Below, piece after piece: positions 1-9,881 of a stretch of 64,000 nt of DNA (its first letter is position 1; every line of letters starts with the position of its first letter). Source of the stretch: Ulvibacter litoralis (lineage in GTDB: Bacteria; Bacteroidota; Bacteroidia; Flavobacteriales; Flavobacteriaceae); the NCBI RefSeq assembly GCF_900102055.1, contig NZ_FNBA01000001.1:1141085-1205084 (forward strand), given 5' to 3'. A program made the translations under genes and the position numbers. The notes under the pieces are model-generated. The model was not told where the DNA came from and did no database searches. It was given only the letters and a program-made list of their open reading frames with translations.

Positions 1-2251
1 AAATATCGTTTTTCTTAGAGTTCGAATATTCTAAGAAATACTTTTCTAACAGAATGGTAATCTCTTCGACTAAATCTTTACACTCTAACAATATAGAGAA
101 GTATAAAGAAGTGTTTTTAGGACTAGAACCAGACTCTTTGGTACGTGTTATTTGCTTTTCAATTTCGGCAGTGATGTAATCTAAAAACGCTTGTTTCTCA
201 TCAATAATCGAAGGAAGATTCTCAAGGGTTTTATTGTCAAACTCTTTTTTAACGTTTCCGAAAAGCGTTAGCAATTTCTCTTCTACTTTTTTAAGATCGC
301 GAATTTGATTAAACTTAAGACCTTTATGACCATTTTTAACGTGCTTGTAACTCTTGTTTGCTATAAAATCAAACGATTGTACAATATCTTGTAATGAGTC
401 TTGAATAAGTAGGTAGAAACGACTTGCGCCAGCTGTAGTGTCATCTACGTTCTTCATATAATAAAAAACGTGCGTGTTTAAGTCTTCAATTTCGTCGCTT
501 AGTTTTTCACTTTGTACTTGTGCCTTTTTTAATCCTTTAAGGTCTTGTTTTCCTAAGCTTTCAATGGTATAGGCAAGTAATTTTGAACCACGACGCATTA
601 CTTCAGACACATTGGAAGAACTTTCTTCAATTACACCAACCATAGAAGAACTTTCGGCTTTCTTAAACTTAAGATCTTCTTTAATTTCGGCTGTTTTCTT
701 TTTGCCTCTTATGTAGTTTCTCACAATTAAAACAATGGCTAAAATAAGTAAGACTCCTAAGGCAGCACCTTCAAAATAATAAATTAGTAATGCTAATATA
801 GAAGCGGCCACGAAAGCAGTAATAGCAGTCATAAACCAACCTCCAATTACGTTTAGTACTCCCGAAACGCGGTACACAGCACTATCACTTCCCCAAGCGC
901 GATCTGCCAAAGAAGTTCCCATTGCTACCATAAAGGTGACATAGGTTGTTGATAAAGGCAGTTTCATACCAGTTGCGATCGAAATTAAAACACTTGCTAC
1001 CATTAAGTTTACGGCAGCTCTCACCATATCGAAGGCAGGGGTGTCTGCGGTTAGAATTCGTTTGCCAGTTGGAAGTTCAAATCTTTTCTGAATCGTGTTT
1101 TTTACTTTCGTAGGTAGTAAATAGTTGATACCATTGTTTAGGCCAATAACACCTCTTACGAGGTTTTGAGAAAGCCAGTTAGGTTGAAAACGTTCTTTTA
1201 CTTCGTCTTGACGTGATAAATCTACAGAAGTTTTAACAACGCGTCTTGCTTTTTCGCTAAACCATAGGGTTAAAATCATTACAACTCCCGCACCTAATAA
1301 TAGTAAGGGTTGCGCTGGAACTTTTGCCGCTAAACTTTCCATGCTAAACAACGAAGCGTCTACTCCGGAAGCAGACCAATCAATATACGATTGATATGCT
1401 GCCATCGGGACACCGATAAAGTTTACCAAATCGTTTCCAGCAAAGGCCATTGCTAAAGCAAAGGTTCCTAATACAATAATTATTTTGTAAATATTTGCTT
1501 TTAAAAATTGAATAGACGCCCAAGAAATGGCAGTCCAAACGGCAAAATTTAACCCTAAAAATTGAAGTAAGTTTTGATTTGCCCAACTTGAAAATGCTTC
1601 AGGAAGAATAGAAGCACCTTTTAATCCTTTTATAATAATGAAATATGCTATGGCTGAAACTGCGATACCACCAAATATGGCTGAAACCCAAGATGGTTTT
1701 TTCTGAAATTCGAAACTTAGCAGGTAGCGAGAAACGAACTGTACAAACGCCCCTATGGAGAAGGCGATGACGACCGAGAGGAGTATTCCGAAGATAATTT
1801 CAGTGGCTTTATCAGAATTGATATACTCGCCTAACTGAAGAAAGCTATCCCCGTTTTCTGATATTTTTAATAATGAAACACAAACCGCTGCTCCTAATAA
1901 TTCGAATACAATAGAAACGGTTGTTGAGGTAGGTAAACCAAGGCTGTTAAAGAAATCTAGTAGCAAAATATCTGTAATCATTACCGCCATAAAAATGACC
2001 ATAATTTCATCAAAATAAAACTTACTCGGATTAAAAATACCTTTACGGGCAACCTCCATCATTCCACTAGACGATAATGCTCCAAAAGCGATACCAACAC
2101 TAGCAACAATCATAATGGTTTTGAAAGAAATGGCTTTAGATCCTATTGCTGAGTTTAAAAAATTTACAGCATCATTACTAACTCCTACAACTAAATCCGC
2201 AATAGCTAAGACAGCTAGTGCAATCAACATAACTAAGTAAATGTTGTCCAT
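1..2251 (-). CDS. PiT-family inorganic phosphate transporter, 3' end beyond left edge
   Basis: Inner-membrane phosphate permease, probably coupled to a cation gradient. I translated it from the ATG at 2249-2251; 750 codons are visible and no stop is reached. The N-terminal PiT signature is GVSNDAVNFLNSAIGSK, followed by SLGLPTSTTVSIVFE. The family's inverted second half appears later (AFAGNDLVNFIGVP and KLPLSTTYVTFMVAMG). After the last hydrophobic segments, about the final 200 visible residues are soluble and helical and resemble a PhoU-like domain fused to the C-terminus, which makes it longer than the roughly 500-residue classical Pit; such fusions are known in Bacteroidota. No phosphate ABC genes are nearby. 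The TonB receptor and lipoprotein at 2986-8097 are the nearest possible phosphate-related partners, but that link is only positional. Confidence 0.9.
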   Translation of the reverse strand, partial: MDNIYLVMLIALAVLAIADLVVGVSNDAVNFLNSAIGSKAISFKTIMIVASVGIAFGALSSSGMMEVARKGIFNPSKFYFDEIMVIFMAVMITDILLLDFFNSLGLPTSTTVSIVFELLGAAVCVSLLKISENGDSFLQLGEYINSDKATEIIFGILLSVVIAFSIGAFVQFVSRYLLSFEFQKKPSWVSAIFGGIAVSAIAYFIIIKGLKGASILPEAFSSWANQNLLQFLGLNFAVWTAISWASIQFLKANIYKIIIVLGTFALAMAFAGNDLVNFIGVPMAAYQSYIDWSASGVDASLFSMESLAAKVPAQPLLLLGAGVVMILTLWFSEKARRVVKTSVDLSRQDEVKERFQPNWLSQNLVRGVIGLNNGINYLLPTKVKNTIQKRFELPTGKRILTADTPAFDMVRAAVNLMVASVLISIATGMKLPLSTTYVTFMVAMGTSLADRAWGSDSAVYRVSGVLNVIGGWFMTAITAFVAASILALLIYYFEGAALGVLLILAIVLIVRNYIRGKKKTAEIKEDLKFKKAESSSMVGVIEESSSNVSEVMRRGSKLLAYTIESLGKQDLKGLKKAQVQSEKLSDEIEDLNTHVFYYMKNVDDTTAGASRFYLLIQDSLQDIVQSFDFIANKSYKHVKNGHKGLKFNQIRDLKKVEEKLLTLFGNVKKEFDNKTLENLPSIIDEKQAFLDYITAEIEKQITRTKESGSSPKNTSLYFSILLECKDLVEEITILLEKYFLEYSNSKKNDI

Positions 2252-2472
2252 AGATAACAATATATTTTAAAGCGCAAATTTCAAGTTTATTTTTGAATCG
2301 GATGTTATGCAAATGTTATGTGTTAAGGTTGCGCGTCCTTGTTTTATTTTTAAAAATACGAAGAGATCTTTAATAATAAACAGACTATACAAGATATTAC
2401 TAATGTTACCTTGTTAAAATACTGAAAACAAGATACTTATAGCTGCAATGTTAATTTAATGTTACGTAATTG

Positions 2473-2503
2473 TTGCTTGAAAGTAAAATATGATATATAT
2501 TTG
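2473..2503 (+). promoter_or_regulatory. Bacteroidota-type promoter for the MORN-like gene
   Basis: TTG at 2473-2475, a 20 nt spacer, and TATATTTG at 2496-2503 match the Bacteroidota consensus TTG-N19-21-TAnnTTTG exactly. The box lies about 31 nt before the ATG at 2535. It overlaps the upstream in-frame ATG at 2490, which argues against that start. Confidence 0.6.
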
Positions 2504-2534
2504 TAAAGTAATTATTAATTTAAAATGCCTCGTT

Positions 2535-2900
2535 ATGAAAAATTTAATTGTTTTATTAGTCGCTTGTTTCTTTGTAAATGTAGCTGTAGCACAAACTGGA
2601 AAGAAGGATATTTATAAACTAAAAGGAGATGTTATTGAGGCAGTACTTTACCATGAAAATGGTGCTGTAGCGCAAACAGGATTTTATACTCTAGATAATA
2701 AATTAGAAGGAGAATGGATTAGCTACGATAGTAATGGAAAGAAAAGTGCTGTAGCACAATACGACAATGGAAAAAAAGTAGGAACTTGGACATTTTACCA
2801 AGGAACTACACAAAAAGAAGTTGTGTATAATGACTCTAAAATCGCAAAAGTAAAAACATGGGAAATTACAGATACTAGAATTGTATCAAATAACCCATAA
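2535..2900 (+). CDS. Small secreted MORN-variant repeat protein
   Basis: A 121-residue exported protein. An in-frame ATG exists at 2490, but it sits inside the promoter -7 box; starting at 2535 gives a clean signal peptide (MKNLIVLLVACFFVNVAVAQ). The mature part has two or three short repeats of the form G.W..Y...G (GEWISYDSNGKK, GTWTFYQG), typical of the MORN-variant/YwqK-like family. That family is often named antitoxin in databases, but no toxin partner is present here. A role in the periplasm or at the surface is likely; its function is unknown. It is monocistronic, with its own promoter and a shared terminator. Confidence 0.75.
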   Translation: MKNLIVLLVACFFVNVAVAQTGKKDIYKLKGDVIEAVLYHENGAVAQTGFYTLDNKLEGEWISYDSNGKKSAVAQYDNGKKVGTWTFYQGTTQKEVVYNDSKIAKVKTWEITDTRIVSNNP

Positions 2901-2923
2901 GAAGATTTTAAAAATTTTCAATA

Positions 2924-2955
2924 AAAAAGAGCCACGATATTTCGTAGCTCTTTTT
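2924..2955. terminator. Bidirectional intrinsic terminator
   Basis: An A-run, a stem GAGCCACGA/TCGTAGCTC (one G-T pair) and a T-run lie between two convergent genes, so the hairpin can serve both the MORN-like gene and the lipoprotein gene. Confidence 0.8.
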
Positions 2956-2985
2956 AGTTTTGAGCGGAAGCTCAAGGTTTATTTT

Positions 2986-5034
2986 TTATAATCCTGAAGT
3001 CCATCCAGCAGCCCAAGTAGGAGCAGCAGCACCGTTTCCAGCACCAGAAGTAGGACCTTGTACTACAAAGTTTTGGTTGGCACCAGGATAGTCCGTAACC
3101 ATCCAACCTGCTAAAGGATTGTCAAATTGCATTGGGTTCACAGAAAGATCACCGTTTTCAATTCTAACAGCAGCTTCAGCATCTGTATCTTTTACTTTTA
3201 CGCCAAGATCGATACCATCTGTATAGAAGTTAGTCACTGTAAAGTTTCCACCACCTTCTTTGTAGTATAATGCACCTTCAGAAACAGGTCCAACAACTGT
3301 AATGTTAGAAAGTGTTGTTGTTGTAACAGGAGTCGCATTTCCATTGTCTCCATTGTTAGAACCTTCAATACCTGCTTTAGCACCGTCTTTAATGTACCAG
3401 TATGATCCATTTCCAGTCCATCCGTCAGCAAAATCGATAGAGTCATCACCACTACCTGTAGATACTAAGTAGTTACCAGATACTGATCCTCCAAAAAATT
3501 CGATTCCGTCATCCCCACCGTGAAGTGATTGTACGTATTCAAAAGTTGTTCCTGCTCCAATTCCGAAAAGAGATACACCGTTAAATTCTTTGTCGTTAGA
3601 GAATGTAGCACCTGTGTACTCTACACGTAAGTAACGAATAGAACCAGAGTTGTCATTTGCGTCTGTACCACCATATGTAAGATCAGCAACTTCAGAAGTC
3701 ACAGAAACACCTTTGTTTGTTGGTGCATAACCACATAATACCAATCCACCCCAGTCTCCAGCAGTAGGATTCGCACTTCCAGAAGTCATAACAACTGGAT
3801 TGTTTGCTTCCCCTTCGATATTGATTTTACCACCTTGTGCTACTGCGATGTATGCAGCAGTTCCACCTGTAGCTTTAATTGTAGTTCCTGCAGGAATGTT
3901 TAAAACACCTCCGTTAAGCACCACGAATGAACCTGTTAATAAGTATTCAACATCAGCATTTAAAGAAACTGTTCCAGATACTTCACCGGCAAGGTTTTCA
4001 GTACTTGCTGGTCCGCTGTTGTCTAATCCAACAGTCCAACCTGCAGCCCAGTCAGGAGAAGCGGCACCGTTACCAGCACCCGTTGCAACACCTTCTGTGT
4101 AGAAAGATTGGTTGCTTCCTGTGTAGTCAGTGATTTGAAAACCAGCAGGAACATTTCCGAATTGAATATCGTTGATGTCAAGATCTCCATTTTCGATTCT
4201 TGCAGCAGCTTCAAGATCAGTATCTTTTACTTTTATTCCAAGATCTACGTTACTAGTGTAGAAGTTGTTAATTGTAAAGTTTCCACCACCTTCTTTGTAG
4301 TACAATGCACCTTCAGAAACAGGACCAACAATTGTAATGTTTGAAAGTGTCGTTGTTGTAACAGGAGCAGCATTACCGTTATCTCCATTGTTAGAACCTT
4401 CAATACCAGCTTTAGCACCACCAGCAATGTACCAGTTAGAACCCGTTCCTGTCCAACCGTCAGCAAAGTCGATTGAATCATCACCACTATTAATAGATAC
4501 TAAGTAGTCACCTTTTACAGTTCCTCCAAAAAATTCGATTCCGTCATCACCTCCGAAGAACGATTGAACGTATTCAAAAGTAGTTCCAGCACCCACACCG
4601 AAAAGAGAAACTCCGTTAAATTCTTTGTCGTTAGAGAATGTAGCACCTGTGTACTCCACACGTAAGTAACGAATAGAACCTGAATTGTCATTTGCGTTTG
4701 TTCCACCATAAGTAAGATCGGCAACTTCAGAAGTTACAGAAACACCTTTGTTTGTTGGCGCATTACCACAAATTACCAAACCACCCCAGTCACCTGCAGC
4801 AGGATTTTCAGAACCAGAAGTCATAACTACTGGATTTGAAGAAGTTCCGTTTACAAAAATCTGACCTCCTTGTGCTACTGCGATGTAAGCAGCAGTACCA
4901 CCTGTAGCCTTAATTTTTGTTCCAGCAGGAATTGTTAAAGATCCTCCGTCTAATATAACATATGCTCCAGTTAATTCATATTCTAATGTTGCGTCAAGAA
5001 TAACATCTGTTGCAACTTCTCCAGAAAGTAAATT
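2986..5034 (-). repeat. Tandem intragenic duplication (two ~1 kb units)
   Basis: Coordinates about 3997-5034 and 2986-3996 encode the two units of the lipoprotein. Long blocks are identical at protein level and nearly identical in DNA (for example around 3590-3720 and 4610-4750), so the duplication is recent or kept uniform by gene conversion. Confidence 0.85.
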
Positions 5035-5208
5035 AGCTAAACAAGGTTGACATGCAGTTCCACCGCAATCAATACCTTCTTCGTCTCCATTTTGGATGCC
5101 ATCGGTACAAGATGCAGCCGTTGGATTGTTGTCGTCATCACTTCCACACGATACTAAAAGTGTAGTTGTAGCAAGTGCTAACATAAAATTAAAAATTGTT
5201 TTTTTCAT
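2986..5208 (-). CDS. Surface lipoprotein with two tandem ~340-residue units
   Basis: A 740-residue lipoprotein. The signal peptide ends in the lipobox LLVSC (Cys21), followed by acidic residues (GSDDD), as is common for surface-exposed Bacteroidota lipoproteins. A Cys-rich linker of the DGIQNGDEEGIDCGG type (about residues 34-56) follows; it recurs in many Bacteroidota surface proteins. The rest is two highly similar units (about 59-404 and 405-740) sharing AGDWGGL, SGSIRYLRVEYTGATF, GGDDGIEFFGG and GSNNGDNGN. The regular Gly/Asn/Asp-rich, short-strand pattern suggests a beta-helix. Homologues are sometimes labelled multidrug transporter, which this sequence does not support. It lies 51 nt downstream of a TonB receptor on the same strand, so the two probably form one uptake or binding unit. 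Ligand unknown. Confidence 0.75.
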   Translation of the reverse strand: MKKTIFNFMLALATTTLLVSCGSDDDNNPTAASCTDGIQNGDEEGIDCGGTACQPCLANLLSGEVATDVILDATLEYELTGAYVILDGGSLTIPAGTKIKATGGTAAYIAVAQGGQIFVNGTSSNPVVMTSGSENPAAGDWGGLVICGNAPTNKGVSVTSEVADLTYGGTNANDNSGSIRYLRVEYTGATFSNDKEFNGVSLFGVGAGTTFEYVQSFFGGDDGIEFFGGTVKGDYLVSINSGDDSIDFADGWTGTGSNWYIAGGAKAGIEGSNNGDNGNAAPVTTTTLSNITIVGPVSEGALYYKEGGGNFTINNFYTSNVDLGIKVKDTDLEAAARIENGDLDINDIQFGNVPAGFQITDYTGSNQSFYTEGVATGAGNGAASPDWAAGWTVGLDNSGPASTENLAGEVSGTVSLNADVEYLLTGSFVVLNGGVLNIPAGTTIKATGGTAAYIAVAQGGKINIEGEANNPVVMTSGSANPTAGDWGGLVLCGYAPTNKGVSVTSEVADLTYGGTDANDNSGSIRYLRVEYTGATFSNDKEFNGVSLFGIGAGTTFEYVQSLHGGDDGIEFFGGSVSGNYLVSTGSGDDSIDFADGWTGNGSYWYIKDGAKAGIEGSNNGDNGNATPVTTTTLSNITVVGPVSEGALYYKEGGGNFTVTNFYTDGIDLGVKVKDTDAEAAVRIENGDLSVNPMQFDNPLAGWMVTDYPGANQNFVVQGPTSGAGNGAAAPTWAAGWTSGL

Positions 5209-5259
5209 TTTTCTAGTTTTTAAGATAAGTACTACTAAGTGTAATTAGTTATTGTTAGA

Positions 5260-8097
5260 TTAAAATTTGTATGCTAATGAAAGTTTGAAATCATACCCTT
5301 TTTTGTATGACAATACGGTTACATCTTTTTGTTGAAAGTCGACTAAGTCAGGATTTGTTGTTCCGTCTACAGCTTCTTGAAATCTTTCAATTGTTGGATT
5401 TAATAAGTTTTTAGCAGAAAGCCCTAAAGAGATATTTTCTGTTAGTTGTGTTTTTGCGATAAAGTCTAAGGTTGTAATTCCCTTTTCGATTAAGTTTCCT
5501 TTTCCTACACTTCCAAGCGCGAAGATTCGGTCTGAAAAGTAATTGGCAGCAACCGTTAGTTGTATGTTTTTATCTTCTGAAAATTCTTTGTAATAACTTA
5601 CATCTGCATTTGCAACAAAGTTTGAAGCTCCAGAGATTTCCGTTTCGCTATACGTCGGAATAAAGCTAATTGGCGCTCCTACTTCGGTCGATTCAGCCAA
5701 TACTTTTTCACCGTCTAAGTCTTGATTCGTCATCATGTAAGAAGCATTAAAACCAGCGCTTAAGTTGTTTTTTAAAGTCGCATCTTCAGTGTCTACTTCA
5801 TGTTCGAAAATGGACTTACGAAGTTCCAATTCAGCTCCTAAAGCAGTTGCTTTTTCACCTGTGTTACCCCAAGAGATATCGTTGGAAGCAGAGACCACCG
5901 TGAAACTATTGATAGGGTTTTGAATGTATTTTCCGAAGGCACCTAACGAAACAATTTCATTAGATTGTGGAAATAACTCCCACTTTACATCTACGTTGTA
6001 ATCGGTTGAAGCGTATAACCCAGGGTTTCCTTGGTAATCTTGGTTTATTTCTTGGAAAAGGAATAAAGCTCTCTCCTTATATTGTGGCAACGTGTATGTT
6101 TTACTTGCTGCAAATTTTAAGTTTTGCTTCTCAGTTAATTCATACTTCATCGACACGGCTGGAAGAATTTCAAGCGACTCTAAATCACTACTTCCGTCTC
6201 CAAGCGAAGTAGACCATTCGATGTTTTGATTAATTTGCTCCCCTCTAACTCCTGCAAGTACTGTGAACTTAGGTGAAAAAGCATATTCGAAATTTAAATA
6301 TCCAGCGTGAATTGTTTGATCTCCTTTGTAAAACTGAGGATCTAAGGCGTTTGGAAGATCTACAGTACCTCTAAACGTTCTTATTCTGAAAAGTCCGTTA
6401 TTTAAGTTTTCTTGATTGAAATAGGCATCAACGTTGTAAGGATCTACAGTTGGTTGTGGTACATTTCCAAAAATTTGAAAGTTGAATTGTGTCGCTTCAA
6501 AATTTACGTTTTTAAACTTTCCGTTGTACCCAACAGTAACTTTTCCATTATAATCATCATCTTCATTTTTGCTGAATTTATACGTTGCAGCAAGTCTAGC
6601 CGCTACTTCTTCTTCCGCTAATTCAGAATAAAAGCGATTGTTGTCTGAAGCTGAAGATACAAACTGAAAGGATTTAGGTCCGTCAGGATCATTTGCCGCT
6701 ACAGGAACTAAAGTAACCTGTCTTCTGTCTGGCATTAAGTTTTCTAGATAGTTGTAAGATCCACCCCAATTCACTTCAAAACGGTCACCAATTTCGTGGT
6801 CACCTAAAAGTTGGTGAGAAATCAAAGAGGTTCTTTCAAAAATTGCACGTTGAATAAATCCACCTCCTTCAGAAGCATCATCATCCTTGTCTATTACCCC
6901 TAAGTATTCTTTTTGCTGTTGACTTGTAATGTTTAAGTAGAGACCGTTGTAGTTTATTTGAGTGCCTTTGTTTTTTATTCCTAAGTTACCCATTAACGTA
7001 GTGTTGGTGTTGTATGAGTAATTGTAAAAATCAAAATCACTGTCTTGTACCGAGCTAACATTGACACCCCCTCTAGAGATTCCTTCTCTAAATGAGTAGT
7101 CGTTACTGAAAGATCCCACACCAAATAGACTCACTTTTGTGTCTTCGCCAATTCTAAATGAATCTCCTCCTTTTAACGAAACACCAGAATTTACAGGCAT
7201 TGAAGTACGCTCTCTATCCCAGCTTGTTTCAAAGTTGTAGTTGGTTAATGGAAAAGCTGGATAGTCTTTTTTGTAAAAACCTGTTTTGTTAGGGCCTTCA
7301 TTTAAATAAAAGTCACTTTCTCCAACCGTAGCGGTATTTACTCCAGTTTCAAAACCCACTTCAAAAAAACCACTTCCTTTATAGTTTTTAGAAACGATGT
7401 TGATGTTTGCTCCTGCAAAATCTCCATAATTCTGAACATTGTATGTTTTGTCAATTCCGATAGACTCTAGAATATCAGTATCGAAAATACTAAGGCTAAT
7501 GTTCTTCTTAGAAGGGTCGTTAGAAGGTAATGGTAAATCGTTTAGGGTTGTAATGTTGTAACGATCTCCTAAACCTCTTACAAATACATTTCCAGTACCT
7601 TCATCTTTCGAGATTCCTGTTACTTTGGTTACAGCCGTTGCCACATCTCCAACTCCTTTACGAGACAGTTCTGCCGAACCAATACTTTGTTTTGTTGTAA
7701 TTGCTTTTTTCTGTTCCAATAATAAAGCAACTTCACTTTCTTTACGAGTGGTTGTTTTAATAACTACTTCATCAAGAGCAGCTGCACTTGCACCCATAGG
7801 AACATTTACCGTTGTTACTTTATTAGCTTCTACAACAATGTTGTCAATCTCTACAGATTCGTATCCTACAAAACTGTATACAATAGTGTATGTTCCAACC
7901 TCAAGGTTTTCTAAAGCGTATAATCCATCAAAATCTGAAGTAGTTCCTGTTGAAGTGTCTTTAATAATAACGTTTGCGAAAGGCAAAGGTTCGTTGTTAT
8001 AATCTTTATCCGTTAAATTACCTACAATTGATCCTGTTTGTTGTGCAAAAGTGATAGTTGCAATTGATAAAAAAAGGATAGTTAAAAATGTTCTCAT
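5260..8097 (-). CDS. TonB-dependent receptor with carboxypeptidase-regulatory N-domain
   Basis: A 945-residue outer-membrane receptor. A signal peptide (MRTFLTILFLSIATITFAQQ) precedes a CarboxypepD_reg-like domain (about 22-110: GSIVGNLTDKD, FANVIIKDT, SFVGYE). A TonB-box-like stretch (LDEVVIKT) and a plug domain (about 130-245, with GNVFVRGLGDRYNITTLN) come next, then a large barrel ending in the aromatic KLSLAYKF. There is no SusD gene; the next gene downstream is the duplicated lipoprotein, which may take the role of a surface binding partner. Import would be energised by an ExbB/ExbD system such as that at 42026-44379. The substrate cannot be read from sequence; nearness to PiT hints at a phosphorus compound, weakly. 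Confidence 0.88.
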   Translation of the reverse strand: MRTFLTILFLSIATITFAQQTGSIVGNLTDKDYNNEPLPFANVIIKDTSTGTTSDFDGLYALENLEVGTYTIVYSFVGYESVEIDNIVVEANKVTTVNVPMGASAAALDEVVIKTTTRKESEVALLLEQKKAITTKQSIGSAELSRKGVGDVATAVTKVTGISKDEGTGNVFVRGLGDRYNITTLNDLPLPSNDPSKKNISLSIFDTDILESIGIDKTYNVQNYGDFAGANINIVSKNYKGSGFFEVGFETGVNTATVGESDFYLNEGPNKTGFYKKDYPAFPLTNYNFETSWDRERTSMPVNSGVSLKGGDSFRIGEDTKVSLFGVGSFSNDYSFREGISRGGVNVSSVQDSDFDFYNYSYNTNTTLMGNLGIKNKGTQINYNGLYLNITSQQQKEYLGVIDKDDDASEGGGFIQRAIFERTSLISHQLLGDHEIGDRFEVNWGGSYNYLENLMPDRRQVTLVPVAANDPDGPKSFQFVSSASDNNRFYSELAEEEVAARLAATYKFSKNEDDDYNGKVTVGYNGKFKNVNFEATQFNFQIFGNVPQPTVDPYNVDAYFNQENLNNGLFRIRTFRGTVDLPNALDPQFYKGDQTIHAGYLNFEYAFSPKFTVLAGVRGEQINQNIEWSTSLGDGSSDLESLEILPAVSMKYELTEKQNLKFAASKTYTLPQYKERALFLFQEINQDYQGNPGLYASTDYNVDVKWELFPQSNEIVSLGAFGKYIQNPINSFTVVSASNDISWGNTGEKATALGAELELRKSIFEHEVDTEDATLKNNLSAGFNASYMMTNQDLDGEKVLAESTEVGAPISFIPTYSETEISGASNFVANADVSYYKEFSEDKNIQLTVAANYFSDRIFALGSVGKGNLIEKGITTLDFIAKTQLTENISLGLSAKNLLNPTIERFQEAVDGTTNPDLVDFQQKDVTVLSYKKGYDFKLSLAYKF

Positions 8098-8268
8098 TAC
8101 TTAGTTTAAATTTCTTGGGGCAAAGAAACCGTTATAATGTAAAGCCTGTGTTAATTGGGGATTACGCTTTTGTGATAAGAAGGTTACCTAAACGTTACGA
8201 GGCTTCCTGTCATTTTTCAGTACTTTTTCTGAACAAAATAGTATCTTGCTAGCAAATAAATTACTACA

Positions 8269-9609
8269 ATGATGCAATGGGAAAAACTCTTGTCTTTACG
8301 AAGACAAGGCGATACCAACAAGCGATTACGCATAGAGCAAGATGAAACTCGTTTGGGTTTTGAAGTAGATTACGATCGTGTAATTTTTTCGTCTGCCTTT
8401 AGAAGTTTACAAGACAAAACACAGGTAATTCCACTTTCTAAAACGTCTTTTGTTCACACTCGCTTAACACACAGCTTGGAAGTTTCTGTTGTAGGACGCT
8501 CTTTAGGACGCACCGTAGGGAAAGCAATACTCGAAAAACATCCACACTTACAAAGCACGCACGGACACCATTTCAACGATTTTGGAGCTATTGTCGCTGC
8601 GGCAGCTTTAGCACACGATATTGGAAACCCACCGTTTGGCCATAGTGGTGAAAAAGCGATTGGAGATTACTTTTTAAACGGCAACGGAAAACGTTTCAAG
8701 TCGCAACTTACCGACAAGCAATATCAAGACCTTGTAAGTTATGAGGGGAACGCAAACGGATTCAAAATAGTTACAGAATCTAAAAACGGAGTAGAGGGCG
8801 GATTGCGATTGTCGTTCGCAACATTGGGTGCTTTTATGAAATATCCAAAAGAGTCCCTACCTAAAAAACCTACCAAACACATTGCCGATAAGAAATTTGG
8901 TGTTTTTCAATCGGACATTCCTTTTTTTGAAGAGGTCGTGAAAGAATTAGGGTTGCAAAAAAGAGGGAAAGCCAATGATGTAAGTTATGGCCGTCATCCG
9001 TTGGCCTTTTTGGTAGAAGCAGCAGACGATATCTGTTATACCATTATTGATTTTGAAGATGGAATTAATTTAGGGCTAATTGATGAAGAGTTTGCGTTAG
9101 AATATTTAATTAATCTAGTAAAAAAGTCTCTTAATACTGAAAAATATAGTAGTTTAAAGTTGCCTTCAGATCGACTAGCGTATTTAAGGTCGTTAGCGAT
9201 AAGCACATTAATAGGAGAAGCCGCCTCAATTTTTATTGAAAATGAAGCCGCTATCTTAGAAGGTAATTTTTCCGAAGCATTGCTCGATAAAAGTAAATAC
9301 AAGGCACAAATCGATGATATTATAAAGATTAGTGTTGAAAAAGTATATCAAAGTAGTGAAGTAGTAGATAAGGAAATTGCTGGATATACAATTTTGGCAA
9401 CGTTGCTAGATGTGTATACAACAGCTTTTGAAAATTACTTTAAAGGAGGCAATCGCCATTATGATGCGTTAATCTTGAAAAATTTTAAAGGAAATATTTC
9501 AGAAAATCAGAATGTCTATGATTACTTGATGGAATGTTGCAGTTATATTTCAAGACTTACAGATGGGAATGCATTGCAACACTTTCAGAAGATAAAAGGA
9601 GATCTTTAA
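8269..9609 (+). CDS. dgt: Deoxyguanosinetriphosphate triphosphohydrolase-like HD protein
   Basis: A 446-residue cytoplasmic HD-superfamily enzyme expected to hydrolyse dNTPs (classically dGTP) to the deoxynucleoside and triphosphate. The N-terminal signature SSAFRSLQDKTQV and the metal ligands of the HD fold are visible: HTRLTHS (His63 and His68), AHDIGNPPFGHSGE (His116-Asp117). The length fits the dGTPase group without the extra domains of E. coli Dgt. Substrate range in this subfamily varies, so dNTPase is the safer name. It starts at the first of two ATGs. It is transcribed divergently from the TonB receptor across a 171 bp gap and stands alone. Confidence 0.9.
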   Translation: MMQWEKLLSLRRQGDTNKRLRIEQDETRLGFEVDYDRVIFSSAFRSLQDKTQVIPLSKTSFVHTRLTHSLEVSVVGRSLGRTVGKAILEKHPHLQSTHGHHFNDFGAIVAAAALAHDIGNPPFGHSGEKAIGDYFLNGNGKRFKSQLTDKQYQDLVSYEGNANGFKIVTESKNGVEGGLRLSFATLGAFMKYPKESLPKKPTKHIADKKFGVFQSDIPFFEEVVKELGLQKRGKANDVSYGRHPLAFLVEAADDICYTIIDFEDGINLGLIDEEFALEYLINLVKKSLNTEKYSSLKLPSDRLAYLRSLAISTLIGEAASIFIENEAAILEGNFSEALLDKSKYKAQIDDIIKISVEKVYQSSEVVDKEIAGYTILATLLDVYTTAFENYFKGGNRHYDALILKNFKGNISENQNVYDYLMECCSYISRLTDGNALQHFQKIKGDL

Positions 9610-9881
9610 ATACAGGCAGAGAAATTAAGTCTACATAATTGATAGGCCATTTGAGGATTTTGATAGCACGATTATGTATATAGGATTCTAAAGAAATTAA
9701 TCTGAAATATCTTTAACAAAAACCCCTTAATCGCTTATATTTGTCAATCTTAGTGTTAAATAGTAGGATATTGTAAGATATTTGCAATGTTTATGATATT
9801 TTTATGAACTAAAGAAATTAATAATAAACCTTATTATGGAATATAGCTTATTGTATTTCGTATGTTAATCTAAAAAAAAAC

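Noticed and set aside
2490-2534. Upstream ATG of the MORN-like gene
   Set aside because: It overlaps the promoter -7 box and would bury the signal peptide behind 15 extra residues.
2535-2900. Antitoxin of a toxin-antitoxin module
   Set aside because: The YwqK-type name is a database label; the protein is secreted and no toxin gene is nearby.
3800-4724. Several antisense and alternate-frame ORFs inside the duplicated lipoprotein gene
   Set aside because: They mirror the repetitive, Gly/Ala-rich coding sequence, appear twice because of the duplication, and lack signals or family motifs.
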